In this document: piece after piece, positions 37,001 through 48,385 of the stretch
Position numbering within the stretch: position 1 is the stretch's first letter
Layout: each line of letters starts with the position of its first letter
NCBI GenBank assembly: GCA_016802295.1
Contig: JAESIW010000137.1
Span: forward strand, 4,491,656 to 4,555,655
Reading direction: 5' to 3'
From: Brachionus rotundiformis
Taxonomy: Eukaryota > Rotifera > Eurotatoria > Ploima > Brachionidae
Length of the DNA stretch: 64,000 nucleotides
Translations under genes and position numbers: made by a program
Notes under the pieces: model-generated
The model's database searches: none
What the model was told of the DNA's origin: nothing
Seen by the model: the letters and a program-made list of their open reading frames with translations, nothing else

Positions 37001-40000
37001 AAATAAAACCGATAATTTCATAAACAAACACTTAAATAAATTTAAATAAAGATAAGGCTTTAGTTTATCTTTAATGCTTGATCAGAATTTATGTTTACAA
37101 ATAGCCATAAAATTTTGTAAACTAAACTAATGATTAAAAGCCATTTTTTACCAATTTTTGTTTAAATTTAGGTCTAAAAATATTGGCATGAATTAGAACA
37201 GCGGTATTATGCAACCGAGTTTGGTCGATCGCTTCAAGCTGGTTGCACAATATCGTAAATTAAAAGACTATCATAAAACGAAGACATATGTTATTAAGAT
37301 TTATGATTTTTATTATGCAATAATACTATAGATCAAGGTGCATTTGGACTTAAAATCAATATTAAAACTATTCCAGGCAGGCTAATTAAAATACCAAGAA
37401 ATTTTTCGTTATCTATGACTATAAAAAAAGCAGATATTCGTTTAGAAAAATAGCCAGTTTTATTAGTTTTTTTTATATCTAGATATAAAATGATAATAGG
37501 TTTGATTAGTGTGTATCTATTGACTCAGCAGGCAGAGCTAGTTTAATTTAAAGGATATGGATCTGGTGCCACTGGCTCTAAAAGTGCACAGGGACCTTTT
37601 TAAAGGTTAATAGCCAATTTTGCTCAACATGCTGGGCTCTCGAACAATTTATTTTTTTAGTTATGTGTAGGGCAGAAAAAATTTTCTTAATTTTGATTGT
37701 TTCATCAATTTTCCAAAGGGTTTAATAAATAGAAATTTGTATTTTAAAATAATTTGGGGGTTAATTCCAGACATGATGTGATTACAGTTCCATACGAGTG
37801 ATTTAACAAATTATCTAGTGCTAATTTGTAAATTAATACTTTATCTTTTTTTTCTGTTTTATTTTATTTTTTAATTCTCAGACATTTTATTGAAATAATT
37901 AATTAAGAAAAATTATAACCGATTGATTTAAATTAAAAAGACTTCAAGATTTAAATTTTTGAATTTGATTTTTTGTTTATAAATTCTTATTATTTTTAAA
38001 CACTCTTGGTCTATTTTTGTTGATTTTATTTAATCGATAAGTTAATTAAAATAGTTTGGGATAGTGGCCAAAATTAAAGAAAATAATTTTTTATCTATTA
38101 TAAAGTTAGAATCAGCTTTAAAATCATTTTTGATAAATTAAGAATGAAAAAATTTGTATTTAACCAACTAAATTAATCACTATTTTTTCTTTGGAAAATT
38201 CTCTTTGGAGATTTTCAGGCTCGTGTGATTCTTTTCCGTTCTAGAAAGTATGCCTTATCTTTTTTATTTATCATCAAAGACAAATCAATGAAATCAAGTA
38301 GTTTTTAAAGATATTTTTTTCCAATCTGAACAAACTTGGAAAACTTTTCGATGGTGAAGGAATTTTTATTTTTTCTTATCCATCGACATTCAATTTTTTA
38401 CACAGGTAAGATTCTTGTCTTTAATAACCAAGATCAAAAAGTCCATTTTAAATTTTTCTACCATGTTCTGGTTTAATTTTAAACAGATTAATTATTTTTT
38501 ATTTCAGAAGGTAAAATTGATTCGCTTTGTATTCACGTTCCATTATCTTTTCAGATTTTATTTTCTTGAGAAAAGTTTATTTAGATTAATATCTAATTGA
38601 ATCTGAGCTAGTTCCGGGCATTAACAATGGTTGTTGTGTGTTTATGTTTTCATCTCAAATAAAACTAGAAAAAATCACCATAAAAGCAAATCTAATATTT
38701 AATTTATAGATTGATTTATTTATGTAATTTAGTAAAGTAAAAAATAAATTAATTTTCTTTGTTAGAAGTTTATGAGTAAAATAACTCTTTTAGTAAAAAA
38801 AATCGGCAACAAATGAGCCTCTTTCTGAAAGGAATAACTCTTCAATGGACTATTAGTTGAGCCGCGTGCCAACCACTCCAATTCAGAAAAGCGCAAAATT
38901 TAACCAATATTTTTTTCAATTTAGATTATTTAATTAAAAATTTCGTTTCATTAAGCATTTGTTCCATAGAATAAATAAAATATTCGATTTAATTAAAACT
39001 AATTTGAGGCTAAATCTGTTTACTTAACAAATAGCTTGTTGAAATATATAACTTTAATTAGAGTTAAGTTAAAGGCACTTTTAAAACTTTATCTATTAGT
39101 GTAGCCATGGAACAAGTCCGAAAATTGGTTAAACCTTAAAAAAGCCAATTAGAACTGCATCGATTAGGAAAACAATAAAATCTAATTAGCCTAGACGTAA
39201 AATCTTAAACAGTTGTATCTTACCATGAGGTCAGAAAAGCGATTAATTTAATTTAGTTGTTTCGCTTGGCTTTACCATTATGATCTTGTCATTTAAAAAG
39301 TCAATTGTTCGGCCTTAAAAAAAACATGCCCTTAATGATTAATATAGAGCCTTGTACTCCCACGAGGCACCAAAATTACCACTACAATAATAAATATTGA
39401 TTTATAGATATGATAGGTCAGTAGAATAAAGCTGTACGAATGTCTGAAAGTCTGGTTTTGCCTTAATTAGAAAAGCTTGCTTTTCATTTAGAAAAAAAAT
39501 TATTTATTTTTTTTCGTGGCTAAAATCGATTAATCTATTGACCGAGATTTTCTTGCTCAAGCTTTTAATCGATTGATCCATCAATCTAAATCAATTAAAA
39601 AAGATAAAACAAAAAATGATTAATATGGCTCCCATTTTAGTGGCCCAAGTTTTAAATTTACTTTCTTCTAAATTAACCTAATATCGCTACAAATATCTTC
39701 ACTATTTCAGATAATAATACTTTTTTTTTTTGGTTGCATAAGTTGTCAATCAAAAATAAAAGCCTTAGAAAATTTTTGTTTGAGATTAGATTATATTTCA
39801 AGTCCATAAATAATTAAGGTGAATTAGAATTTTAAATTTTGACCATTAATCAGTGATTTTATATGTTAAAAACCTCTTCAAGATATGCCTATTGACACAG
39901 ATTATATTTTATGTAATTCCTCTTAGTGAACATTTCAAGTGTTTTCATAAGTTTTAGGAAAATTTTCAAAAATATATTTTTTTCAATTAAAAAAAAATTT

Positions 40001-40013
40001 AAGATTTAAAAAA
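34031..40013. other. Gene-poor region of about 6 kb
   Basis: AT-rich DNA with no credible coding exon; the small frame at 38415–38600 is a low-complexity artefact. A short GC-richer motif containing CTACGCGTTTCGGCTACAATC lies at about 35837–35857 (see findings). Mixed-composition patches occur at 36890–37000, 37550–37680 and 38850–38890 with no recognisable function. Confidence 0.55.
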
Positions 40014-41483
40014 ATGTTTTTGTTAATTTTTTTGGTACCATTGGTAAACGCGGTCTATCATGACCAAGTTTTTTTGCTAGTCTCAACATCGTCAAAGCTC
40101 TATACGATGAAACTTCCTGACCAATACCACTATGACACTGATTACGAGCTTATTTATGAGGAAAGCGATCCGGTCAACTGCTGGATCACCGACGCTTTTT
40201 ACGTGAAATCCGAGAATTTAATATACGTAAATGTGTACAACAGCTCGTCTTTTTCGAGCCAAATATTCACTTTAAAAAATACCAACACTGGCCAATGGAT
40301 CAAAAATGTGCTCTACTCGGACCAAAACAATTGTCTTGGCATTGCTTATAATGAGCTGAGAAAAGAACTCTATTGGACTTCTGGCAAAGCCATTATGTCC
40401 GGCAGTTCTCTCGAGACAAAGAATCAAGTTTTGTTTAACCTTGATCTTGCCAAAAAACTACTCTATCTTACTTATGATCCAGTTGGTAATAACTTATACG
40501 TATCAACACTAACTTATGTGTATGAATGTCCTCTTAGCTTAAAATCTGATTGTAGAATTATTGTCAGAGATCTTTTGTCTGCCAGGGGCCTTTTCCTCGA
40601 TTCGGTCAATAGGTATTTATACGTGGTTGACCATAAAAAAAAGCTAATTAAGAGAGCCACTCTAACGAGTGACAATTCTGATAATGAAGTTGAGATCATT
40701 CTAAACTTCGAAAGAGAGCCAGATTTTGGAGATGTGTTTTATGTTGCCTTGTTCAAAAATTACATTATTTGGACAGAATTTTCTGGCAAAGTTAAAATGT
40801 CCAATCTAGAAAATCTGAACACCTACAATGTTTTGTTTTCAACAAATGAATACGTCTATTCTGTCAGTCTAATGGATAACAGTACCAAAGTATACAAGCC
40901 TTACATGATCTCTTCGTCAAAATCCACTACAACTACAACTACCACAACCACATCTACCACCACAACAACTCCTATCACTACCACAACCACCACTATGACT
41001 GCCACTTCTACCACTGAGCAAAAAACAACAACATTAAAACAGTTTACCACAACTTTTGAAATAGATGAGGAAGATGAAGAGGAAACTATTCTAGAAATAG
41101 GTCAAGAAAAAATGGCTCCCGTTTTCAGCCAATCAAGCTCATCACCCGACTTTACCAAAGCTAATTTGGTAAATAAAATAGCTCATAAAGTACTCAAATC
41201 AAATGCAACTAAATCAGCTATGGTATCATCTGAAAAATCGATCAAAGTAAAATCCTACTCAAAATTAAGTACAGCCTTGTATGTGATTATGTGTCTCTTG
41301 TGCTTAAGTTTGGTCATAAACATAGCTCTAGTATATGTAAATAAAATGAAGCTTAAAAAGCAAAATAGTATGGTAATTCAGCACGAAGTAAGAAGCAATA
41401 TTACAAATACCAATGATGACAATAGCGCTAGTGAACCAAATGAATGCAGCATCAATCTAATAAATGATTCAGCAAACAATTAA
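40014..41483 (+). CDS. Type I membrane protein with YWTD-like propeller and Thr-rich stalk
   Basis: I do not recognise a named orthologue. The intronless 489-residue protein has an N-terminal signal peptide (about 1–13), then about 285 residues with LDL-receptor-type YWTD/LY repeats: ELYWTSG, NNLYVSTL, NRYLYVVDH and YIIWTEF are regularly spaced, each followed by a basic or turn segment. That suggests a six-bladed propeller. Residues about 303–345 are almost pure Thr, a mucin-like O-glycosylated stalk. An acidic patch follows, then a Ser/Lys-rich linker, a transmembrane helix (about 417–441) and a 48-residue cytoplasmic tail. No LDL-A or EGF modules flank the propeller, so this is not a conventional LDL receptor. 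The start is the first ATG after an A-rich leader. It is convergent with another intronless membrane protein at 45846–47048, across the duplicated repeat block. Confidence 0.75.
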   Translation: MFLLIFLVPLVNAVYHDQVFLLVSTSSKLYTMKLPDQYHYDTDYELIYEESDPVNCWITDAFYVKSENLIYVNVYNSSSFSSQIFTLKNTNTGQWIKNVLYSDQNNCLGIAYNELRKELYWTSGKAIMSGSSLETKNQVLFNLDLAKKLLYLTYDPVGNNLYVSTLTYVYECPLSLKSDCRIIVRDLLSARGLFLDSVNRYLYVVDHKKKLIKRATLTSDNSDNEVEIILNFEREPDFGDVFYVALFKNYIIWTEFSGKVKMSNLENLNTYNVLFSTNEYVYSVSLMDNSTKVYKPYMISSSKSTTTTTTTTTSTTTTTPITTTTTTMTATSTTEQKTTTLKQFTTTFEIDEEDEEETILEIGQEKMAPVFSQSSSSPDFTKANLVNKIAHKVLKSNATKSAMVSSEKSIKVKSYSKLSTALYVIMCLLCLSLVINIALVYVNKMKLKKQNSMVIQHEVRSNITNTNDDNSASEPNECSINLINDSANN

Positions 41484-42299
41484 TGTGACAATGAGTTAGA
41501 GTGATAAAAATTTGGGTGTTTTTTTTATTAATTACTGTTACTGCTTGTTTATAACCTGAAAGAAGGGGTATAAAATATCATGCAGTTCAGGATATTGTCA
41601 TGTTTTTTTTTATTTTCGAAATATTTAGCTAAATTATATTTTCCGAAATGTAATCAATAATTAAGACTAGAAGTTTCAATATTTGTACAGATCGTTTTTA
41701 ATCAGTATTTTTAAAATTCATCTATTTTTTTGTTAAATTATTTAATTAAATAAAAATTAAGTGTGACTAAATTTGCATTTTAAGTAAAAAAATTCAAAAT
41801 TTTTCCAACAATAAATTTTCAACAATCAAAACGTAATAATATATGTCATTTTTAAATCTTTTAAAAATCAAATACAATTATATTTCAAATTTTAAAAGTT
41901 AAATTAAAAAATATGAAGAAATATTATTTTAAAATTTTTGGAAAAATAATTTGGCATATTGACTTGAATAAATGATTTTTTTAATTGTGATTCAGTTTTT
42001 TTAATTAAGCTACTCTTAATTTAATTTTTTATTGTTTTTTAAGTTTTTAAATTTTAATCTTTTTGATATGAATGATAATTTCAGAAATGTAAAGTTAGTT
42101 GCCTGCTGTCTACTGAATAATTGATTGAATACAGCTATATTTGGTTTATTGAGGTTCTTCTAGAATTATTTGGCTATCAAATTTAGTTTAAAAAGTCTGA
42201 GAAATTTTAATAGTTGTCTTAGTGTACAACATTTTGCGAGTTGATTTTGATATCTTCCCGATCTAAATCTATTCTAGATACGATTTAATTAAAAAATAT
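41484..42299. other. Intergenic, no gene seen
   Basis: AT-rich 3' flank of the propeller gene. The true left edge of the duplicated block that follows is masked by the N gap in the second copy. Confidence 0.5.
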
Positions 42300-43213
42300 T
42301 TCCATGATAATTTTTTTAATTACTTATTCTAAATAAAAATTATATATTTCATCAATTTTTTGATAATTATTTTTAATTTATTATTTACTACTTTTGTATT
42401 CCTGTTAATACACGAATTTAAGTTCAAACATTTAAATTAGTGTTGGCATAGGCTGAAAGATGGCCTGATCAAGACATTATGAAATTTAGAACAAAAAACA
42501 AAAACAAAATATCAAAAATACCAAAGCTCAAGTTCAGAAGAAGCAAAACATGTTCCGTGAATTGTAGCACTTGGTCTATCCATTATACCACCAATATCAT
42601 GACTCTGCAAAACTCTGCAATAAGTTTGCAAAATTGAGAATTTTGTGTCCAAAGGATGTACCAAATGCTACAATTCACGGAACATGTTTTGCTTCTTTTG
42701 AACTTGAGTTTTGACATTTTTGATATTTTGTTTTTGTTTTTTGTTCTAAATTTCACAATGTCCCTGATCAATTCTATACGGCCTCATATTATTTAATTTT
42801 CTATATTACAAATAGTGCTGTAATTGATTAGTAATCAATTATTTTTTTAGTCAATATCTAAAAAAGCAAAATTTGTTATTAACAAATTTTTTTATTTTAA
42901 CTTTTTTTTTAGAATTTTAATTAAAAAATTTATATATTTATTTTATATCGATTTAAATTCAAATTTTTAATTTAAAAAAAAAAAATTTTTCATTAAATAA
43001 TTTCAAATAAATCGTTAAATTATAATTTCTGCTAAAAACTTTTAAATTAATTAACTGGCTTTTGAAATAGCATTTTTTGCTTATTTAACTTATACTTTTG
43101 AGATAAATTGGTCAATTTAATGGCCGACTTAAAAAATTAATTGATTTTTGAATTTTAACAATCGATTAAAGTCGATTACCAACACTTATTTAAATTTGTA
43201 CCTCTGATTGAGC
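42300..43213. repeat. Direct repeat, copy 1 (interrupted by N gap)
   Basis: The segment from TTCCATGATAATTTTTTT to CCTCTGATTGAGC recurs at 43961–44854 with only scattered substitutions and a few indels. It contains a hairpin (arms about 42465–42569 and 42666–42770, loop about 96 nt). It also contains an inner unit bounded by AGTG[CT]TG near 42815 and CCAACACT near 43183, hAT-like in appearance. The copy runs into the N gap, so its right end is unknown. Confidence 0.85.
42465..42770. repeat. Long hairpin (inverted repeat), copy 1
   Basis: The left arm (through TTCCGTGAATTGTAGCA) and the right arm (from TGCTACAATTCACGGAA) are complementary over about 100 nt with few mismatches. Such a foldback is typical of a MITE and would form a strong hairpin if transcribed. 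The loop (about 42570–42665) is about 20–25 nt longer than in copy 2. Confidence 0.85.
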
Positions 43214-43960
43214 NNNNNNNNNNNNNNNNNNNNNNNNNNNNNNNNNNNNNNNNNNNNNNNNNNNNNNNNNNNNNNNNNNNNNNNNNNNNNNNNNNNNNNN
43301 NNNNNNNNNNNNNNNNNNNNNNNNNNNNNNNNNNNNNNNNNNNNNNNNNNNNNNNNNNNNNNNNNNNNNNNNNNNNNNNNNNNNNNNNNNNNNNNNNNNN
43401 NNNNNNNNNNNNNNNNNNNNNNNNNNNNNNNNNNNNNNNNNNNNNNNNNNNNNNNNNNNNNNNNNNNNNNNNNNNNNNNNNNNNNNNNNNNNNNNNNNNN
43501 NNNNNNNNNNNNNNNNNNNNNNNNNNNNNNNNNNNNNNNNNNNNNNNNNNNNNNNNNNNNNNNNNNNNNNNNNNNNNNNNNNNNNNNNNNNNNNNNNNNN
43601 NNNNNNNNNNNNNNNNNNNNNNNNNNNNNNNNNNNNNNNNNNNNNNNNNNNNNNNNNNNNNNNNNNNNNNNNNNNNNNNNNNNNNNNNNNNNNNNNNNNN
43701 NNNNNNNNNNNNNNNNNNNNNNNNNNNNNNNNNNNNNNNNNNNNNNNNNNNNNNNNNNNNNNNNNNNNNNNNNNNNNNNNNNNNNNNNNNNNNNNNNNNN
43801 NNNNNNNNNNNNNNNNNNNNNNNNNNNNNNNNNNNNNNNNNNNNNNNNNNNNNNNNNNNNNNNNNNNNNNNNNNNNNNNNNNNNNNNNNNNNNNNNNNNN
43901 NNNNNNNNNNNNNNNNNNNNNNNNNNNNNNNNNNNNNNNNNNNNNNNNNNNNNNNNNNNN
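43214..43960. other. Assembly gap (747 Ns)
   Basis: A run of Ns. Near-identical sequence on both sides suggests the gap arose because the assembler could not resolve the repeat. Confidence 1.
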
Positions 43961-44854
43961 TTCCATGATAATTTTTTTAATTACTCATTCTAAACAAAAA
44001 TTATATATTTCATCAATTTTTTGATAATTATTTTTAATTTATTATTTTCTACTTTTGTATTCCTGTTAATACACGAATTTAAGTTCAAACATTTAAATTA
44101 GTGTTGGCATAGGCTGAAAGATGGCCTGATCAAGACATTATGAAATTTAGAACAAAAAACAAAAACAAAATATCAAAAATACCAAAGCTCAAGTTCAGAA
44201 GAAGCAAAACATGTTCCGTGAATTGTAGCACTTCATGATTCTTCAAAACTCTGCAATAAGTTTGCAAAATTGAGAATTTTGTGTCCAAAGGATGTGCCAA
44301 ATGCTACAATTCACGGAACATGTTTTGCTTCTTTTGAACTTGAGTTTTGACATTTTTGATATTTTGTTTTTGTTTTTTGTTCTAAATTTCACAATGTCCC
44401 TGATCAATTCTATACGGCCTCATATTATTTAATTTTCTATATTACAAATAGTGTTGGCATTTGATTATGAATAATCAATTAGTTTTTTTAGTCAATATCT
44501 AAAAAAGCAAAATTTGTTATTAACAAATTTTTTTATTTTAACTTTTTTTTTAGAATTTTAATTAAGAAATTTATATATTTATTTTATATCGATTTAAATT
44601 CAAATTTGTAATTTAAAAAAAAAAAAATTTTCATTAAATAATTTCAAATAAATCGTTAAATTATAATTTCTGCTAAAAACTTTTAAATTAATTAACTGGC
44701 TTTTGAAATAGCATTTTTTGCTTATTTAACTTATAATTTTGAGATAAATTGGTCAATTTAATGGCCGACTTAAAAAATTAATTGATTTTTGAATTTTATC
44801 AATCGATTAAAATCGATTCCCAACACTTATTTAAATTTGTACCTCTGATTGAGC
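43961..44854. repeat. Direct repeat, copy 2
   Basis: The second copy of the block at 42300–43213, offset by 1661 nt at its left and 1641 nt at its right. It carries the same hairpin (arms about 44126–44230 and 44302–44406) and the same inner hAT-like unit, here with cleaner ends: AGTGTTGGCA near 44452 and TCGATTCCCAACACTT near 44830. Confidence 0.85.
44452..44829. mobile_element. hAT-like MITE inside repeat copy 2
   Basis: The left end reads AGTGTTGGCATTTGATTA and the right end, read on the minus strand, AGTGTTGGGAATCGATTTTAA. The shared AGTGTTGG terminus followed by (A)TCGATT-like repeats is the look of hAT-family non-autonomous elements. There is no coding capacity. Target duplications were not clear. 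Confidence 0.4.
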
Positions 44855-45845
44855 TACAATTTCTTCAAAAAATCAAAAATAAAAAATAATTGCATTCAAA
44901 AGGCAGCTACATATACTTTTTATCTGTTTTGTAGAGTAATGTTTATGAAAAAACGAATAAAGAGAGTCTCAAGATGGCACCTTTTAATTTTTTAGTGATC
45001 ACCTTAGCATAACATGTCATTAAAAAAATTTTTCTTCAAAATAATTTTCTTTAATATATTTAATCAGAAAAAATGAAATTATTATTTCACCATCTTAAAT
45101 TATAATTATAAAAATTAAATTGACTTAAGTTTAAATGGTCAAGATAATACATATCAACAAAAGCTGTCTTATTTTCTCATAAATAGTAAAATATATCAAG
45201 AGTTGTTTCCAGACTCAATATCAAGTAGCAGCTGTATTACCGATCGATATTTTTTGATCGAATAAATGTTTTGTCTAAATTTACAAATAGTTCTAAATAG
45301 ATAATCTAAATTCATATGATTTTGTTTGAAAGATCCAATTAAATATTTGGTTATTTGCATTATCAGAAATAAAATTGATCACTTTGGTACAGTTTTAACC
45401 TAAATTAAAAATTATAAATTTCAAAAAAATCTTCAATAAAAGATAGATATGAAGTAATCAATTTAATAAACATCTCAAATTCAAATATAAACTAACTACA
45501 TTGATATTTGAATAATTATTTTAATTTAATAAAAAGGTCAGATTTAAAGACTCGTCTGGCTTAAGAAAACTTTAAATGGTTTTACTTGATAAACATTGAC
45601 TATTTAATAAAGCAATTAATAAAACTTTATTTTTAAAACCTTTGAAATTTTTACCAAATTAGTTGTTTAAATTCGAACTATGGCTTTGTTTAAAATAATA
45701 AATACAAATTTCTAACTTTTTATTTTTAGAACAAAATAATTATTTTATTAAAAAATTCTTTAAATTATCTTTATACATTCTAACAAAAATAAAAATTTGG
45801 AATGAATATAAAACATTAGACATTATTAAATGGAATGAAAGTTAA
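44855..45845. other. Intergenic, no gene seen
   Basis: AT-rich DNA leading to the 3' end of the cadherin-like gene. Confidence 0.5.
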
Positions 45846-47048
45846 TTATTTTTTAAGAGAAGCCATTTCATCAATAACATTAGCATACGAGGCAAAATCA
45901 ACATTCCATTCGAGCAAGCTGCACCATTTCTTGACAGTAAGCTCTGCCATCTCATCTGAGCTTAGCCTGGCACCATCACCACTGACCGCCTCAAGCAAAT
46001 TTCTTTCCTTCAAGTCTTTCAAATCTTCCGAGACATTGATTCCCATTTGCGACAAGTAGCCAGTCGAATACTGCAGCTTAGAGCCTAAATTTTTCTCATC
46101 CAAAATCAGTTTATTTGTGTCCAGATGTCCATTGTTCAGCGATTGATCCAAATAATCAATGAGTACGGAAGTTCGTGTGTCGATTGTGTTCACACTCAAG
46201 ATCGAGTTTTTCAATGGATAGTTGGACTTTTGGCCTATGGAAACCCTCCTGAGTACTACATTTACCAAAAAGAGCAAGAATCCAATCAAAAATGATACAA
46301 CAGTGACCAACATTATCAAATATATCTTCAGATTTAGACTAAATTTGTTAATCTTAATCAAATTGACCAGAGTGGAATTCCTCTCTGAATCGGCCTCGCA
46401 TTCTTCTAGATGCAATACCAGGCCTTGGTCTTCCACCAGACTGATATTGATCTCCTTTAGCTTTATATTTATTAACCATTCCATGGAAAGACAGCTCACT
46501 TTGAGCATGTAATCACCAATTTTATTCAAAATTATATCATGTCTTGGAATAAACGAGTCCTGATCTAAACTAAGAACTGGCTCATCCAAACATTTGACTC
46601 CAATTTTTGTATCACATGTATTGTTGGAGAATACTCTTGAATCTATTTCGAAACACTTGTCCGAATGCTTGAAAGGCTTGCTGTCCGACTTGGTGCCATC
46701 GATCAGGTTGAAGCACTCTGCTTTGACTGGCAATATTGGATTCAGAATAATTGTAATTGCTGAGCCTTGATTTATGGACAAAGCTGAGAAAGTGACCGGT
46801 TCTTCTAGTGGCTGATTGACATATATGTCTCCGTTTTCCAGATCGATGCGGACCATTTTGGCAAAAAGGTGCGCTTCTTCTGGCTCAATGGGCACAATGT
46901 AAAATGGTGGTTTCATTAAGAGAGCTTGGTCACCATTCTGCAAGCTTCCTATTTGACCAGTGGTGCCCTCGGTTAGGTTAAACTGCATCACTGGGCTTGA
47001 TTCTTGGCGAGTTATTATTAATTTACATAGAAAAATTAGAAAAATCAT
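45846..47048 (-). CDS. Cadherin-like single-pass membrane protein, orphan
   Basis: An intronless 400-residue type I membrane protein without a named orthologue known to me. A signal peptide (about 1–14) is followed by a region resembling a first protocadherin repeat: NLTEGTTGQIGSL at 24–36, then VRIDLENGDIYVNQPL at 66–81, which parallels the cadherin pattern of a Gly-start strand and the F-x-[VL]-[DN]-x-x-[ST]G-x-[IL] strand. The rest of the ectodomain has several Cys and N-glycosylation sites but no further clear cadherin repeat. A transmembrane helix spans about 241–266. The cytoplasmic tail ends with a Trp-containing segment, KKWCSLLEWNVDFASYANVIDEM, that looks like a conserved docking motif. 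Cadherin identity is tentative; it could be a divergent protocadherin or an unrelated receptor. It is higher in GC than its flanks, as expected for a real gene. Confidence 0.6.
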   Translation of the reverse strand: MIFLIFLCKLIITRQESSPVMQFNLTEGTTGQIGSLQNGDQALLMKPPFYIVPIEPEEAHLFAKMVRIDLENGDIYVNQPLEEPVTFSALSINQGSAITIILNPILPVKAECFNLIDGTKSDSKPFKHSDKCFEIDSRVFSNNTCDTKIGVKCLDEPVLSLDQDSFIPRHDIILNKIGDYMLKVSCLSMEWLINIKLKEINISLVEDQGLVLHLEECEADSERNSTLVNLIKINKFSLNLKIYLIMLVTVVSFLIGFLLFLVNVVLRRVSIGQKSNYPLKNSILSVNTIDTRTSVLIDYLDQSLNNGHLDTNKLILDEKNLGSKLQYSTGYLSQMGINVSEDLKDLKERNLLEAVSGDGARLSSDEMAELTVKKWCSLLEWNVDFASYANVIDEMASLKK

Positions 47049-48047
47049 TTTTGTTTATTATCGATCAATAATATCGAACGGGTATTTGTATTTAGAGAAA
47101 ATATATATGTAAAAATAAAATATATATATGATCTTTTTTATAGAATATAAAGACGAAATAAATGACTGATTTTAGTAACTATGTAAGAACCGATAAAATC
47201 TAGGTTATGTTTGAGAATTGGTGCTCTGAGAAATACCTTAGAAAAATAATCTCTCTCTCTCTCTGGATAATTATGTGTCTCTAGTTCGATTAATTTAATC
47301 TCTAAGTTTAAGAAATCCCTTAAAAATTTCAATAAACTATGTTAAAATACCTGAACAAAAATGCACTTGTTTTAATTGCTTTTTAATTTGTGTAGTAGCC
47401 ACACTTGATGATTAGCTGTCCGAGAATATTATATGGCCCAAAGGCTCGCTTTCTGTTTTAAAAGAGTCTTTTGCGCTCAATTAGCTTCTTAAGAGAGCCA
47501 TTTATTCATTGGCATTTCCTTATACTTATTCGCTTGACAAAGTATATTCTCATTAGGATTTGTGCTTTAGAATTAATTAATTAATTACAAAGTGAAAATA
47601 AGCTTTTAATTTTTATTTGAAAATTGCCTCATTTAATAATTTAATTATAAATTTTCCAATTAAAAATTACATTAATAATTTATTTATTTATTTATTTGCT
47701 TAAAATTCAATTAAAATAGTTGCAAAAAAATGGAACTTAAAAATTTATTTAAAAATTTTGACTTAATTAGCAAGATATTTGATAAAATTAAATAAATATA
47801 CAAGTATTATACTTAAATACCAAGAATTTGAAAATTAGAAAAATTGTTTTTTAAGAAAGAACAATTTCATAATTTTCTAATTTAATTTATTTTCTAATTT
47901 AATTCAGCTAAAATTTAAAAAACTCGAAAATTCTATTAAATACCTATTAATTTGTGAAAATTAATATAATAATAAAATAAGGCAAATAGAAATACCTGCA
48001 ATCAAATTATTGAGAAAAATGGATTATCTCAAAAATTAATCATCAAA
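47049..48047. other. Intergenic, no gene seen
   Basis: AT-rich DNA containing a short (CT)n run near 47250–47263 and an (ATTT)n run near 47678–47697. The small minus frame at 47138–47332 spans the CT run and is not credible. Confidence 0.5.
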
Positions 48048-48231
48048 TTAACCTCTAGGTTTTCAAAATTTCAAAACTTTTCCATCTTTTTTTAATTTAT
48101 ACCATGGTATTTTTCTATTTATTGACCATCATGTAGATGAAAGGAAGGCTCGAAGTAATTCCACACAGTCTGGATCCCAAATTATACTTTTCAAATAAAA
48201 AAATAATGATTTTTTTGATTCTAGAGGTTAA
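48048..48231. mobile_element. Short MITE-like element with 11-bp terminal inverted repeats
   Basis: TTAACCTCTAG at 48048–48058 is perfectly inverted as CTAGAGGTTAA at 48221–48231, bounding 184 nt with a GC-richer centre and no open frame. The size and termini fit a small MITE. No target duplication was identified. Confidence 0.4.
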
Positions 48232-48385
48232 CCTCGTTAGTTACGTAATTAATCAATTAAAAGTTAAAAGCATTTTCTTTATATTAATTAATTTAAAGAT
48301 AACATTATAATAACGTTATCTTTATTCAATTAAAAAACAAAATAATGAAGTAAGGATTAAATTTTTTTTGATAATTAATTTTAAA

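Noticed and set aside
38415..38600. 61-codon plus-strand frame
   Set aside because: Same low-complexity Phe/Leu/Lys composition expected from AT-rich non-coding DNA.
43190..43993. Two long open frames on opposite strands across the N run
   Set aside because: They are translations of unknown bases, not genes.
42300..44854. LTR retrotransposon with the two direct repeats as LTRs
   Set aside because: The repeats carry hairpins and hAT-like ends rather than TG…CA termini, and no primer site, protease or RT is visible; the internal part is only Ns.
46222..46512. 96-codon plus frame opposite the cadherin-like gene
   Set aside because: Antisense shadow; no domain and unfavourable composition.
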